A stretch of 64,000 nucleotides of DNA from Aurantibacter sp042094015 (GCF_042094015.1 NZ_JBELDZ010000001.1:45051-109050); one strand, 5' to 3'; positions 10,409 through 18,880 are shown, counted from the stretch's first letter. Translations and numbers: made by a program. The notes: generated from the letters alone by a model not told the origin.

Positions 10409-10416
10409 TACTTTTG
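10409..10416 (+). promoter_or_regulatory. -7 promoter element of recX
   Basis: Exact TAnnTTTG match (TACTTTTG) with only six bases between its final G and the recX ATG, so the transcript is predicted to be leaderless or nearly so. A TTG start upstream of this element would precede the transcription start. Confidence 0.5.
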
Positions 10417-10422
10417 ATAGAT

Positions 10423-10902
10423 ATGCAAATTAAAAAAAATAAATCTTTTACTTTAGAAGAGGCTAAACGTAAGTTAGAGCATTATTGTGCCTACCAAGAA
10501 CGTTGTCATAAAGAAGTTACTTCTAAATTAAGAGAATTAAACATGATACCTTCAGCAATTGATGTTATTGTAGTGCATTTAATAAGTCATAAATTTTTAG
10601 ACGAAACTCGTTTTGCAGAAACTTTTGCAAGGGGGAAATTTAGAATTAAGAAGTGGGGAAAGCAACGAATTATTCGTGAGCTTAAATTTAAACAGATTTC
10701 TGTTTACAATATAAAAAAGGGTTTAGCCCAAATATCTGATGAAGATTATTATAATACGTTTGATGAATTGGCATCTAAAAAATCAGAAACAATAACAGAA
10801 TCAAATGTTTATAAAAAACGAAAAAAATTAGCAGACTACCTTTTGTATAGAGGTTGGGAATCGGTTATGGTATACAGTAAGGTAAAGGAATTATTCCCTT
10901 AA
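10423..10902 (+). CDS. recX: Regulatory protein RecX
   Basis: A 159-residue RecX-family protein, made of three tandem three-helix repeats. Family hallmarks visible are the N-terminal SFTLEEAKRKLEHYCAYQE segment (first repeat), the FLDETRFAETFARGKF block (second repeat) and WGKQRIIRELKF following it. RecX binds RecA filaments and limits RecA activity. The ATG at 10423 is preferred over an in-frame TTG 18 bases upstream because that TTG lies before a consensus -7 box and would not be transcribed. The gene is convergent with the JmjC-type gene, 14 bases apart, with no obvious terminator between them. No recA is in the window. Confidence 0.88.
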   Translation: MQIKKNKSFTLEEAKRKLEHYCAYQERCHKEVTSKLRELNMIPSAIDVIVVHLISHKFLDETRFAETFARGKFRIKKWGKQRIIRELKFKQISVYNIKKGLAQISDEDYYNTFDELASKKSETITESNVYKKRKKLADYLLYRGWESVMVYSKVKELFP

Positions 10903-10916
10903 AACATAAAACAAGA

Positions 10917-11765
10917 TTATTTAGTTTTTAATGCTTTTTTGTTTTTCCATTCTATCCATTTTTGACCTTTTAATGTTCTCATTAAATTATCAAAATTTCG
11001 CATAACAAACAGATTATAAATAGCTTTTGTAAAATTCTTTGGACTTCTGTATAAAGTCCTTAAACTCATGGAAAAACCTGGTGTAATATATTTCATGTAA
11101 TGCCAATAACCTTCTGGTATATATAATATTTCACCATGATTTAATTCTGTTCTATATCCTTCGGCTAATTTTAAATTTGGCCATTTATTTAAGTTAGGGT
11201 TTGAAAAATCAATATCTTCTCTTGTAATCAAAGAAAAAGGAACTTTGTATAAATGCTTATTTTGCTTTTGATCAAATAGGATAACTTCTTTTTTTCCTTC
11301 AAAATGAAAATGAAAAATATTAGCTAAATCAATGTCATAATGCATAAATGTGTGCGATTCTTTTCCTCCAAAAAACAACATTGGTAAATTTTTCATTAAG
11401 CGTAAACCAAAATCTGGAAGCATATAATCCTTTTGAAGAACAGGTACTTCTTTTAAAATGTTCCAAAGAAAAACTCTAAATTTTGTTGGTTTATTTTTAA
11501 GTAGATCAATATAATCTGCCATTTTCATTTCTGCATGTGGCTGATTAAAACCATCTTTATGATGTACAGGTCTGTCGTCGTAGAGTGGAACTGTTTTCTC
11601 TCCTGCAACTTTTTTTATATAATCTAAATTCCACTTTGTGTACGCAGGCCAGTCTTCAATAAAACACTCTATTACCACAGGTTTTTGTGATTTAAAATAG
11701 GTCTTAATAAAGTCTTGCTTTGTAATCGTTTTTACACGAGGAATATGTTCAAGATTTAAACTCAA
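10917..11765 (-). CDS. JmjC/cupin-8 domain protein, putative Fe(II)/2-oxoglutarate oxygenase
   Basis: A 282-residue cytoplasmic protein of the cupin-8 (JmjC-like) family. The 2-His-1-Asp iron site is visible: H142-x-D144 in HYDID and a distal His at about residue 222 in IPEGYWHY, set in the usual double-stranded beta-helix. The N-terminal KPVVIECFIEDWPAYTKW segment is also typical. Relatives hydroxylate protein side chains (ribosomal proteins, HIF-type targets), but the substrate here cannot be read from sequence. It stands alone, convergent with recX, and separated from bioB by a terminator. Confidence 0.8.
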   Translation of the reverse strand: MSLNLEHIPRVKTITKQDFIKTYFKSQKPVVIECFIEDWPAYTKWNLDYIKKVAGEKTVPLYDDRPVHHKDGFNQPHAEMKMADYIDLLKNKPTKFRVFLWNILKEVPVLQKDYMLPDFGLRLMKNLPMLFFGGKESHTFMHYDIDLANIFHFHFEGKKEVILFDQKQNKHLYKVPFSLITREDIDFSNPNLNKWPNLKLAEGYRTELNHGEILYIPEGYWHYMKYITPGFSMSLRTLYRSPKNFTKAIYNLFVMRNFDNLMRTLKGQKWIEWKNKKALKTK

Positions 11766-11803
11766 AAAATAGTTGTTTCAATTATAAATGTACTAAAATG
11801 CAA

Positions 11804-11845
11804 AAAAGCAGCTATTGATATATTTGTAAATTAATAGCTGCTTTT
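11804..11845 (-). terminator. Intrinsic terminator of bioB
   Basis: Perfect 13-bp inverted repeat (AAAAGCAGCTATT / AATAGCTGCTTTT) with a 16-base AT-rich loop, followed on the minus strand by a T-run. It ends the bioB transcript before the JmjC-type gene. Confidence 0.85.
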
Positions 11846-11864
11846 AATATATGTTTTAAAAACT

Positions 11865-12959
11865 TTACTTTAAAACTTTACCTTTTTGTTTAGCTTCTTC
11901 GTTTCGTTCAATTTTATGATCAGGTCGAGTCCATCTAGGTTTTTCGCCTAAAGCTTCAAATTTAGAATCTGCAGCATCAACAGTTTGTGGTTGTACCTTT
12001 TTGGTAAATGGTTTTTGAGGAATCATTCCTAATTTCTCAAACATTTTCATATCCTCATTTACATCTGGATTTGGCGTAGTCAATAATTTATCTCCTGCAA
12101 AAATAGAATTTGCCCCAGCAAAGAAACACATTGCTTGTCCTTCTCTACTCATTTGAGTTCTTCCAGCGCTTAAACGCACTTGTGTTTCTGGTAATACAAT
12201 TCTTGTTGTTGCAACCATTCTAATCATATCCCATATTTCTACAGGTTTTTGATCTTCTAATGGTGTTCCTTCTACAGCAACTAAAGCGTTTATTGGTGTA
12301 GATTCTGGTTGTGGGTTTAAAGTAGATAACGCTACTAACATTCCAGCTCTATCTGCAATGTTTTCTCCCATTCCAATAATTCCACCAGAGCAAACTGTCA
12401 CGTTTGTTTTACGAACATTATCTATAGTATCTAATCGATCCTGATAACCTCTTGTGGAAATAACTTCTTTGTAGTATTCTTCGGACGAATCTAAATTATG
12501 ATTGTAAGCATATAAACCAGCTTCAGCTAAACGCTGTGCCTGGTTTTCTGTTACCATACCTAAAGTACAGCAAACTTCCATATCTAATTTATTTATGGTG
12601 CGTACCATATCTAAAACTTGGTCAAATTCTGGTCCATCTTTTACGTTTCTCCAGGCTGCACCCATACATACACGAGAACTTCCGCCAGATTTTGCACGTA
12701 AAGCTTGAGCTTTTACCTGCTGTACAGTCATTAAATCGTTACCTTCAACATCTGTATGATAACGAGCTGCTTGTGGACAATACCCGCAATCTTCAGAACA
12801 ACCACCGGTTTTTATAGATAATAAAGTAGACACTTGCACCACGTTTGGGTCGTGTTGTTGTCTATGAATTGTTGCTGCTTCATATAATAACTCCATCATT
12901 GGTTTATTATAAATAGCAAGAATTTCTTCCTTGGTCCAATTATGTCTTACTTCACTCAT
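11865..12959 (-). CDS. bioB: Biotin synthase BioB
   Basis: A 364-residue radical SAM enzyme that inserts sulfur into dethiobiotin, the last step of biotin synthesis. The [4Fe-4S]-binding cysteines C54, C58 and C61 are in GGCSEDCGYCPQ, and the downstream SGGIIGMGE and LSAGRTQMS motifs of the family, including the Arg that binds the [2Fe-2S] sulfur-donor cluster, are present. The C-terminus carries a roughly 40-residue charged extension compared with E. coli BioB. It lies at the downstream end of the biotin locus but 91 bases after the ketosynthase and with its own -7 element, so it can be expressed independently of the rest. Confidence 0.96.
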   Translation of the reverse strand: MSEVRHNWTKEEILAIYNKPMMELLYEAATIHRQQHDPNVVQVSTLLSIKTGGCSEDCGYCPQAARYHTDVEGNDLMTVQQVKAQALRAKSGGSSRVCMGAAWRNVKDGPEFDQVLDMVRTINKLDMEVCCTLGMVTENQAQRLAEAGLYAYNHNLDSSEEYYKEVISTRGYQDRLDTIDNVRKTNVTVCSGGIIGMGENIADRAGMLVALSTLNPQPESTPINALVAVEGTPLEDQKPVEIWDMIRMVATTRIVLPETQVRLSAGRTQMSREGQAMCFFAGANSIFAGDKLLTTPNPDVNEDMKMFEKLGMIPQKPFTKKVQPQTVDAADSKFEALGEKPRWTRPDHKIERNEEAKQKGKVLK

Positions 12960-12978
12960 TGTGCTAAAATATTTTGAA

Positions 12979-12986
12979 CAAAAATA
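12979..12986 (-). promoter_or_regulatory. -7 promoter element of bioB
   Basis: Exact TAnnTTTG match (TATTTTTG on the minus strand), 19 bases before the bioB ATG. It lies in the 91-base gap after the ketosynthase gene and suggests a separate bioB transcript. Confidence 0.5.
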
Positions 12987-13050
12987 GTAATATAGATTTG
13001 TTTTTATGTTGAAATATATCCAAAATATGGCTTTTTTTAAGCTGCGGAAA

Positions 13051-14193
13051 TTATTTTTTTATGATAACACTTACTGCATTTCCTCCAAATCCAACTGCAT
13101 TAATCATTATAGAATTGATTGATTTTGGTTGGTTCTGTTTAAAAAAAGGAACATTAAAAACTGTTTGTTCTTGAAGCATTAAGATGGCCATTTCTATGCT
13201 CAATACACCTGAGGCACCTAAACTATGTCCTATTTTCCATTTGTTATTAGTTAAAAAAGGAAGTGTTTTAAAGGTGTTTTTTATGGCGTTATATTCTGCT
13301 TTATCACCTTTTATAGTTCCTGGTGTATGCGTTACAATTACGTCTACAGTTTCTATATTAGCTTGATTTAAAGCCATTTTCATAGATTTTTTAAAACAAT
13401 CTCCGGCACTTGAAAGTGATACGTGATGCTGTAAAATTTCTGTAGCATAACCAATACCAGCTATTTGAGCTAATCGATTAGGTTTATGTCCAGATTCTAA
13501 GCACAAACTTGCTGAAGCTTCACTTAAAATCATACTATTTTTTGTCTTATTAAAATCTAATGCTTTACACGGATATTCTGTTTCTGTGTTCGATGCATAA
13601 ATTTTCAAAGCCTGCATTTGTGCTATGGTAAAAGGTGTAAGTGGTGCTTCTGTTCCACCTATTAAAAATTGATCAGCCAAGCCTGACTTTAACCAAACCA
13701 TACCATTTAATAATGCGTGTAATGCTGTTGAGCAGGTTATAGAATGCGATATTTCTGGTCCAGAAGTTTGCAAATCATGAGCAACCCATGAAGATATGTT
13801 TCCTAAAGTTGTGGTTGGAGATGCTAAAATTTCAGCTTTATTGTTTTTTAAAAATGCTTCGTGATGATTCTCAAATAAAGCGGTTGCACCACGAGAAGAA
13901 CCAATGTTTACTCCAAAATTAGAACCTGTTGACCAATTAGCTTCTTTAATAGCGTTTCTAGAGCTTAAAATAGAGAATAAAACCGAATTGTCTAAAGGCT
14001 TGTATTTAATGTTTTCTGTTTTTAAAGCTTTAATTTTTTCTAAGCTTCCTTTGTTTAATTGTGCAACCCAAGTGTTATCCTTCGTAGAAAAATAATGATT
14101 AGTATTTAAGTAGGCTTTCAATATATCATCTCGATTATCGCCTAATGGCGAAACCGAAGCTAATCCTGTTATTGAAATTGGAGTTTGTTGCAT
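13051..14193 (-). CDS. Beta-ketoacyl-ACP synthase (FabF/FabB-like) in biotin locus
   Basis: A 380-residue thiolase-fold ketosynthase of the FabF/FabB type. The Cys-His-His triad is intact: C154 in SITCSTALHAL, H289 in THTPGT (the usual HGTGT) and H323 in KIGHSLGASG. It is slightly shorter than typical FabF (about 410 residues), and the overall sequence is diverged. It sits 22 bases downstream of bioA and upstream of bioB. No bioC, bioH or bioG, which make the pimeloyl-ACP precursor in other bacteria, lie nearby. It may therefore act in making or elongating the pimeloyl moiety. That role is an inference from position; a general fatty-acid or polyketide ketosynthase is the alternative. Confidence 0.8.
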   Translation of the reverse strand: MQQTPISITGLASVSPLGDNRDDILKAYLNTNHYFSTKDNTWVAQLNKGSLEKIKALKTENIKYKPLDNSVLFSILSSRNAIKEANWSTGSNFGVNIGSSRGATALFENHHEAFLKNNKAEILASPTTTLGNISSWVAHDLQTSGPEISHSITCSTALHALLNGMVWLKSGLADQFLIGGTEAPLTPFTIAQMQALKIYASNTETEYPCKALDFNKTKNSMILSEASASLCLESGHKPNRLAQIAGIGYATEILQHHVSLSSAGDCFKKSMKMALNQANIETVDVIVTHTPGTIKGDKAEYNAIKNTFKTLPFLTNNKWKIGHSLGASGVLSIEMAILMLQEQTVFNVPFFKQNQPKSINSIMINAVGFGGNAVSVIIKK

Positions 14194-14215
14194 AACTTTT
14201 TATAAGATCTCAAAA

Positions 14216-15481
14216 TTAAAGAATCTCTAACGCTTCTTCTATTGTTGAGTATATTTTTTCTAATTCTTTTTTAGAAATAGTATAAGGCGCTAAAATATAA
14301 ATGGTTGAACCAAGCGGACGTAAAAACACGCCTTTACTCATAAAAAACTGAAATAACTTATCGCGTAAATTCCCGTAGCGTTGCATTTTAATGTTTAAAT
14401 CTAATGCAAAAATAATTCCTGTCTGTCTAATAGATGCTACTTTACTGTGCGATTTTATATGTTCGCCAAATGTTTTATGAGAAGCTGTTATGGTTGAAAT
14501 ATTCGTCTGAATTTCTTTAGAAGTTAACAATTCTATACCTGCTAAAGCTGCTGTACATGCTAATGGGTTTCCAGAATAGGTATGTCCGTGAAATAAGCCT
14601 TTTTCAATATCATCACTATAAAAAGCATCATAAATTTTTTGAGAACAACTTGTAATTGCCATTGGCAATAAACCTGCAGTTAAAGCTTTGCTTAAGCACA
14701 TTACGTCTGGTTTTGTTTCTAATTGCTCTGATGTAAAATGAGTTCCTGTTTTTCCAAAACCAGTCATAACTTCGTCTGCAACCGTAATTATGTTGTGTTT
14801 TTTACAGAATTGTAAGATTAATTCTAAACCTGCTTTGTTGTGCATTTTCATTGCTGCAGCACCTTGAACTAACGGTTCGTAAACAAAACCTGATACTTTA
14901 TTATTTTTTACAATTTCTTCTAATTGTGCTAAAATGGCTTCGTGATTTTCGCCATTTGGTGTTGGAATACGTTTTACGTCTAATAATAAATCCTCAAAAG
15001 GTCCATTGTAAACAGATAATCCAGAAACACTCATAGCTCCAAATGTGTCTCCGTGGAATCCATCTTCAAAAGCGACTAATGTATTGCGTTTTTCACCTTG
15101 ATTAAAATGATATTGTAATGCCATTTTAATTCCAATTTCTACAGACGAAGATCCATTATCATTAAAAAATAATTTCTCTTGGTTTTCTGGAAGAATACTA
15201 ATTAGTGCTTCAGATAATTTTACAGCAGGTTCATGTGTAAATCCACTAAAAACAACTTGATCTAATTGTTGCATTTGTTTGTAAACACGACTGGTAATAT
15301 AATCGTTACAATGTCCGTACATACAAGTGTACCAAGACGCAATTGCATCTATGTATGTGTTTCCATCTTCATCTGTTAAAGTACAGTTTTTAGCTTTGGT
15401 TATAGCAATCGCTTCAGGATGTAGTTTATGCTGTGTTAATGGATGCCAAATATGTTTTTTATCGCGTTCTTTTAGTGTCAT
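14216..15481 (-). CDS. bioA: Adenosylmethionine-8-amino-7-oxononanoate aminotransferase BioA
   Basis: A 421-residue class-III PLP aminotransferase converting 8-amino-7-oxononanoate (KAPA) to 7,8-diaminononanoate with S-adenosylmethionine as amino donor. Visible are the BioA-type N-terminus HPLTQHK, the PLP Asp D236 in ADEVMTGFGKTG, and the Schiff-base Lys K265 in CLSKALTAG. Its start shares one base with the bioD stop (TAATG), indicating translational coupling with the upstream gene, and the ketosynthase follows 22 bases after. Length is as expected for the family. Confidence 0.95.
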   Translation of the reverse strand: MTLKERDKKHIWHPLTQHKLHPEAIAITKAKNCTLTDEDGNTYIDAIASWYTCMYGHCNDYITSRVYKQMQQLDQVVFSGFTHEPAVKLSEALISILPENQEKLFFNDNGSSSVEIGIKMALQYHFNQGEKRNTLVAFEDGFHGDTFGAMSVSGLSVYNGPFEDLLLDVKRIPTPNGENHEAILAQLEEIVKNNKVSGFVYEPLVQGAAAMKMHNKAGLELILQFCKKHNIITVADEVMTGFGKTGTHFTSEQLETKPDVMCLSKALTAGLLPMAITSCSQKIYDAFYSDDIEKGLFHGHTYSGNPLACTAALAGIELLTSKEIQTNISTITASHKTFGEHIKSHSKVASIRQTGIIFALDLNIKMQRYGNLRDKLFQFFMSKGVFLRPLGSTIYILAPYTISKKELEKIYSTIEEALEIL

Positions 15482-16089
15482 TACAATTTACCTTTAAATA
15501 ATTCCGCGTATTCTTTTATTACATTCTTATCAAAATAAGGTTCTTCGTTTATGCGACCAATATATTCCGTTTTACTCATTTTTAAAATAATATCTTCTGT
15601 TGTTTTGTGCTCGTTCCCACTAAATATTAGTTTTGTTTTAAACCCTTTTTGTTCTAATAAATTAAGGGTTAAAAGTGTATGATTTATACTTCCTAAGTAA
15701 TGTCTAGAAACTACAATAATTTCAGCGTGTTTAGAAATAATATCTAAAATGGTTTCTGTGTTATTTAATGGAACTAATAATCCGCCTGCGCCTTCAATAA
15801 CCAAATTGTTTTTCGTTTTTGGCGCTTTTATTTTTGAGGTGTCAATTTTAACACCATCAATTTCTGCAGATGCGTGCGGACTCATTGGCGTTTTTAGAGC
15901 GTAGCTATTTTTATGAAACACAGAAGTTGTATTAGAAATTAATTGTTTCACTTTTTTAGTGTCACAATTATCTAATTCTCCAGATTGTATAGGTTTCCAA
16001 TAGTCAGCTTTTAAAGCTTCTACAGCAATTGCAGAAGCTACGGTTTTACCAACTTCGGTAGAAATTCCTGTTATAAAATAAGTTTTCAT
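15481..16089 (-). CDS. bioD: Dethiobiotin synthetase BioD
   Basis: A 202-residue P-loop carboxylase that closes the ureido ring of dethiobiotin from diaminononanoate, CO2 and ATP. The N-terminal Walker A motif GISTEVGKT (residues 8-16) and VIEGAGGLLVPL (the family's EGAGG motif) are clear. It overlaps the upstream DUF2007 gene by four bases (ATGA) and shares a base with the downstream bioA start, so it is tightly embedded in the operon. The C-terminal half is shorter and more diverged than in E. coli BioD. Confidence 0.94.
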   Translation of the reverse strand: MKTYFITGISTEVGKTVASAIAVEALKADYWKPIQSGELDNCDTKKVKQLISNTTSVFHKNSYALKTPMSPHASAEIDGVKIDTSKIKAPKTKNNLVIEGAGGLLVPLNNTETILDIISKHAEIIVVSRHYLGSINHTLLTLNLLEQKGFKTKLIFSGNEHKTTEDIILKMSKTEYIGRINEEPYFDKNVIKEYAELFKGKL

Positions 16090-16499
16090 TCTAAATTAAA
16101 ATTTGTGTTACAAGCTTCGCATTTGTATTCGTATTTTGTGTAAAATGGTAATAATCTCAAAAAGATACTTGTTAAAAATGCTAAAAGCGATTTAATACTA
16201 TTTATGGTTGAAAATAACTGAACGCTTTCGTTATTACAATTTGGACAGTTTATAGTTTTTCCTTCATTTGTTAAAGAGTATTTAGAAATGCTTTCTAGAA
16301 TAGACTTTGCTTTTTCGGCTTGTTCTTGTGGTACTTTTATTTTTACGCCACCAATGGCTTGACTAACTAATGGATCTGTATCTATAGTGAATTCATCAGA
16401 CAAAAAAACCGCAATTCCATCTGCTTCTAAGCGACCTTTTATAATCTGAGCTTCGCTTGAATAATTAAAACGAGCAATTGTTGTAAAGGTATTACTCAT
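16086..16499 (-). CDS. DUF2007-domain protein with zinc ribbon and membrane segment
   Basis: A 137-residue protein of unknown function. Residues 1-70 form a DUF2007 (putative signal-transducing, GlnB-like fold) domain with FTTIARFNYSSEAQIIKGRL and GGVKIKVPQEQAEKA patterns. A CPNC pair near residue 86 and a CEAC pair near residue 130 would make a zinc ribbon, and between them lies a hydrophobic stretch that could be one membrane segment. It overlaps bioD by four bases and follows bioF by two bases, so it is firmly part of the biotin operon although no biotin role is known. It may simply be a passenger gene. Confidence 0.72.
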   Translation of the reverse strand: MSNTFTTIARFNYSSEAQIIKGRLEADGIAVFLSDEFTIDTDPLVSQAIGGVKIKVPQEQAEKAKSILESISKYSLTNEGKTINCPNCNNESVQLFSTINSIKSLLAFLTSIFLRLLPFYTKYEYKCEACNTNFNLE

Positions 16500-16501
16500 A
16501 A

Positions 16502-17635
16502 TTACAATAGGTTTTTTAAAAGTTGAAGTAAATCTGTTATCTCCTTATTTGTATTATAATTATGTAAGCAAAAACGAAGTCTTTCTAGGTCTTTTGGAAC
16601 TGTAGGACTTAAAATTGCTTTGACATTAAAACCATTGTCTTGAAGTTTTTGCGCAGCTTTTTTAACATTATCATTTCCTTTTATAATAATACATTGAATT
16701 GCAGAATCACTTTCTATAAATAGGTTTTGAAGTTGGAAACGTTTCTTTTCAGAATTAAAAAAGGAAATATTATTTTTAAGCTGAGTAATAGTTTTTGTGA
16801 TTTCTAATTCCTGGTAAGCTATGTAAATTGTAGCTATAGAATGTGGTGGCAGTGCTGTTGTATAAATTAAAGATTTTGAAAAATTAACTAAGTAATTAAT
16901 TAAATCTGTACAACCTAAAATTGCTGCACCGTGACAACCTAATGCTTTTCCAAAGGTTATAATTCTGGCAAAAACAGCTTTTGAATTTGTGCTATTTATT
17001 AAGCCGCAACCATTAATTCCAAATACGCCAAAAGCGTGAGCTTCGTCTATAATTAATCTTGCGCTATGTTGTTTAGATGCTTGAATTAATTTTTCTATAT
17101 CTGGAGAATCTCCATCCATAGAAAAAACAGATTCGGTTATAATATAAATAGTTGTGTTTTTATCTGATTTTGATAATTTCTCATTTAAATCATCAATGGA
17201 ATTATGTTTAAACTTAAAAGCTTTTGCGTTAGATAATATAATAGCTTCTCTAATTGATGCGTGACAAAATTCATCATAAAAAATAATGTCATTTCGCTGA
17301 CAAATAGAGGCAATTAATCCAATATTAGCATTGTAGCCGGAATTGTAGATTAAAGCTTTTTCTACAGAATGAAATTTGGCAATATAATCTTCGGTTAAAT
17401 CATAGAGTGTATGATTCCCAGAAATTAATCTAGAACCTGTAGCGCCATTATTTTTAAGATTTTTAGTTTCTAAAAACTTTAACGTGTTATTGAAGATGGT
17501 TGTGTTTTTAGCGAAACCAATATAATCGTTAGAAGAAAAATCTATTAAATGAGATGTTTGTTCAATACTTCTTAGACTATGGTCTGAAATCCGCTGGTTT
17601 AATTTGTTTAAAGATTTTTTATCTAAGTGTTGCAT
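16502..17635 (-). CDS. bioF: 8-amino-7-oxononanoate synthase BioF
   Basis: A 377-residue alpha-oxoamine synthase joining pimeloyl-thioester and alanine to form KAPA. Seen are the substrate-binding DFSSNDYIGF and NNGATGSRLISGN motifs, the PLP-contacting DEAHAFGVFG motif, and the PLP Lys K230 in TFGKALG. The ATG at 17635 is preferred over an in-frame TTG at 17653 because that TTG is part of the -7 promoter box. It is the first gene of the bioF-DUF2007-bioD-bioA-ketosynthase run. Other alpha-oxoamine synthases (Kbl, HemA) are less likely given the operon. Confidence 0.93.
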   Translation of the reverse strand: MQHLDKKSLNKLNQRISDHSLRSIEQTSHLIDFSSNDYIGFAKNTTIFNNTLKFLETKNLKNNGATGSRLISGNHTLYDLTEDYIAKFHSVEKALIYNSGYNANIGLIASICQRNDIIFYDEFCHASIREAIILSNAKAFKFKHNSIDDLNEKLSKSDKNTTIYIITESVFSMDGDSPDIEKLIQASKQHSARLIIDEAHAFGVFGINGCGLINSTNSKAVFARIITFGKALGCHGAAILGCTDLINYLVNFSKSLIYTTALPPHSIATIYIAYQELEITKTITQLKNNISFFNSEKKRFQLQNLFIESDSAIQCIIIKGNDNVKKAAQKLQDNGFNVKAILSPTVPKDLERLRFCLHNYNTNKEITDLLQLLKNLL

Positions 17636-17650
17636 AATTGTATTGAAATA

Positions 17651-17658
17651 CAAATATA
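17651..17658 (-). promoter_or_regulatory. Promoter of the biotin operon (bioF)
   Basis: TATATTTG on the minus strand matches TAnnTTTG exactly, with a TTG (a -33 candidate) about 18 bases upstream, the best two-part Bacteroidota promoter in the window. The bioF ATG follows 15 bases after the element, leaving a leader of fewer than ten bases. Confidence 0.6.
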
Positions 17659-17690
17659 TTAAAGACTAATTTGAAACAACGCTAAAACAA

Positions 17691-17722
17691 AAAAAGACTA
17701 CCATTTAAATGATAGTCTTTTT
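17691..17722 (-). terminator. Intrinsic terminator of the endonuclease/phosphatase gene
   Basis: Inverted repeat AAAAAGACTA / TAGTCTTTTT (10-bp stem, 12-base loop) between the nuclease stop and bioF. It ends the upstream minus-strand transcript before the bioF promoter begins. Confidence 0.75.
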
Positions 17723-17744
17723 ATATGTTAATTTATGTGAAAAA

Positions 17745-18797
17745 TTATTCCACTTCTTTTATTAAATGGATATAGACAGGAAAGTGATCTGAAAATCCAT
17801 CTGTAAAACTACCATTAGCGAAACTACGTAAAGGATAACCTTTCCAGCGTCCTTTTTTATTAACTAAATAATTTTTATTAAAAATTCCTGCTTTATAGAA
17901 TTGGAAAGATTTGTAATCTTTTTCTACAAAAGGTTGTGTCATCATAATTTGATCAAACAAACTCCAGCTATCTCTGTATGCATTAGAACCAAGTCCCTTT
18001 TTAAAGAAATCTATCATTGGATTATAAATACCTTTAAACTTTACATTTTCAATTTTACGCTCTGCTTTTAAAACATCTTTAACACTAGCATTATTAGGAT
18101 TATCATTTAAATCTCCCATAGTAATAATTTTAGCATAAGGATTTATAGCTTGTAAAGAGTCTATTAAGCGTTTGTTTAGTTTTGCGGCAGCAACTCTTTT
18201 AGATCTACTTCTTGCTTCTCCACCACGTCTCGATGGCCAGTGATTAACAATAAAATGCATTTCTTCTCCATCTAGCTTTCCAGAAACTAATAATTGATCA
18301 CGTGTATAAATACGTTCTCTAGATTGATCATCATATAACATTAATGTATGTGTGCTATGAGATGTAGGTTGGAATAGGCGTTTTTGATATAATAAACCTA
18401 CATCAATACCTCTTCGATCAGGAGAATCATAATGTATAATGCCATAATCTTTGTTTAAAAGTAAAGAGTCATTCACAACATCTTCTAGAACTTCTACGTT
18501 TTCAATTTCCACAACACCAATTACAGCAGGCGTATTGTTAGACATATCTTTTCCGATGTCTGATAAAACGCGTGCCATATTTTTTACTTTTTTCTTATAA
18601 ATTTCCGAACGATTTGTATTTAGTTCCATCATTGGGCTAGCTTCATCGTTTTTCTCAGGATCATTTATGGTGTCAAATAAATTTTCAAGATTATAAAACG
18701 CAACTGTGTGCAATTTAAATTTCTTTTTTTCCTGTGCATGCATAGTAAATATCCCAGTAATACTAAGGATTAAGCATAATTTTACTAAATGTTTCAT
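17745..18797 (-). CDS. Secreted endonuclease/exonuclease/phosphatase family protein
   Basis: A 350-residue protein with a signal peptide (1-21, ending MHA) followed by an EEP-superfamily (DNase I-like) domain. Hallmarks are AFYNLENLFD (first strand, metal Asn and Glu), IGVVEIEN, the central NHWPSRRGG, a GDLNDNP motif, and the terminal SDHFPVYIHL motif with the catalytic Asp-His. Substrates of secreted relatives include nucleic acids and phosphodiesters; here the substrate is unknown. It diverges from a TonB receptor-DUF5689 pair, an arrangement that suggests extracellular cleavage followed by uptake. It has its own -7 element and a downstream terminator. Confidence 0.85.
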   Translation of the reverse strand: MKHLVKLCLILSITGIFTMHAQEKKKFKLHTVAFYNLENLFDTINDPEKNDEASPMMELNTNRSEIYKKKVKNMARVLSDIGKDMSNNTPAVIGVVEIENVEVLEDVVNDSLLLNKDYGIIHYDSPDRRGIDVGLLYQKRLFQPTSHSTHTLMLYDDQSRERIYTRDQLLVSGKLDGEEMHFIVNHWPSRRGGEARSRSKRVAAAKLNKRLIDSLQAINPYAKIITMGDLNDNPNNASVKDVLKAERKIENVKFKGIYNPMIDFFKKGLGSNAYRDSWSLFDQIMMTQPFVEKDYKSFQFYKAGIFNKNYLVNKKGRWKGYPLRSFANGSFTDGFSDHFPVYIHLIKEVE

Positions 18798-18844
18798 TAA
18801 ATGTTAGTGTTATGTTAATGTTATGTTATTTACAAATTGTTTGC

Positions 18845-18852
18845 CAAAAGTA
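18845..18852 (-). promoter_or_regulatory. -7 element of the endonuclease/phosphatase gene
   Basis: TACTTTTG on the minus strand matches TAnnTTTG exactly, 47 bases before the start codon. It is 20 bases from an oppositely oriented element at 18873-18880, making this a divergent promoter pair. Confidence 0.5.
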
Positions 18853-18872
18853 GTTATTAATTATAAATAATG

Positions 18873-18880
18873 TAAATTTG
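18873..18880 (+). promoter_or_regulatory. -7 element of the TonB receptor-DUF5689 unit
   Basis: TAAATTTG matches TAnnTTTG exactly, 89 bases before the receptor ATG, giving a leader of roughly 80 bases. It is the rightward half of a back-to-back promoter pair with the nuclease gene. Confidence 0.5.

Noticed and set aside
12536..12817. Plus-strand reading frame of 93 codons inside bioB
   Set aside because: It lies fully within the conserved, cysteine-motif-bearing bioB coding sequence on the other strand, so it is a shadow.
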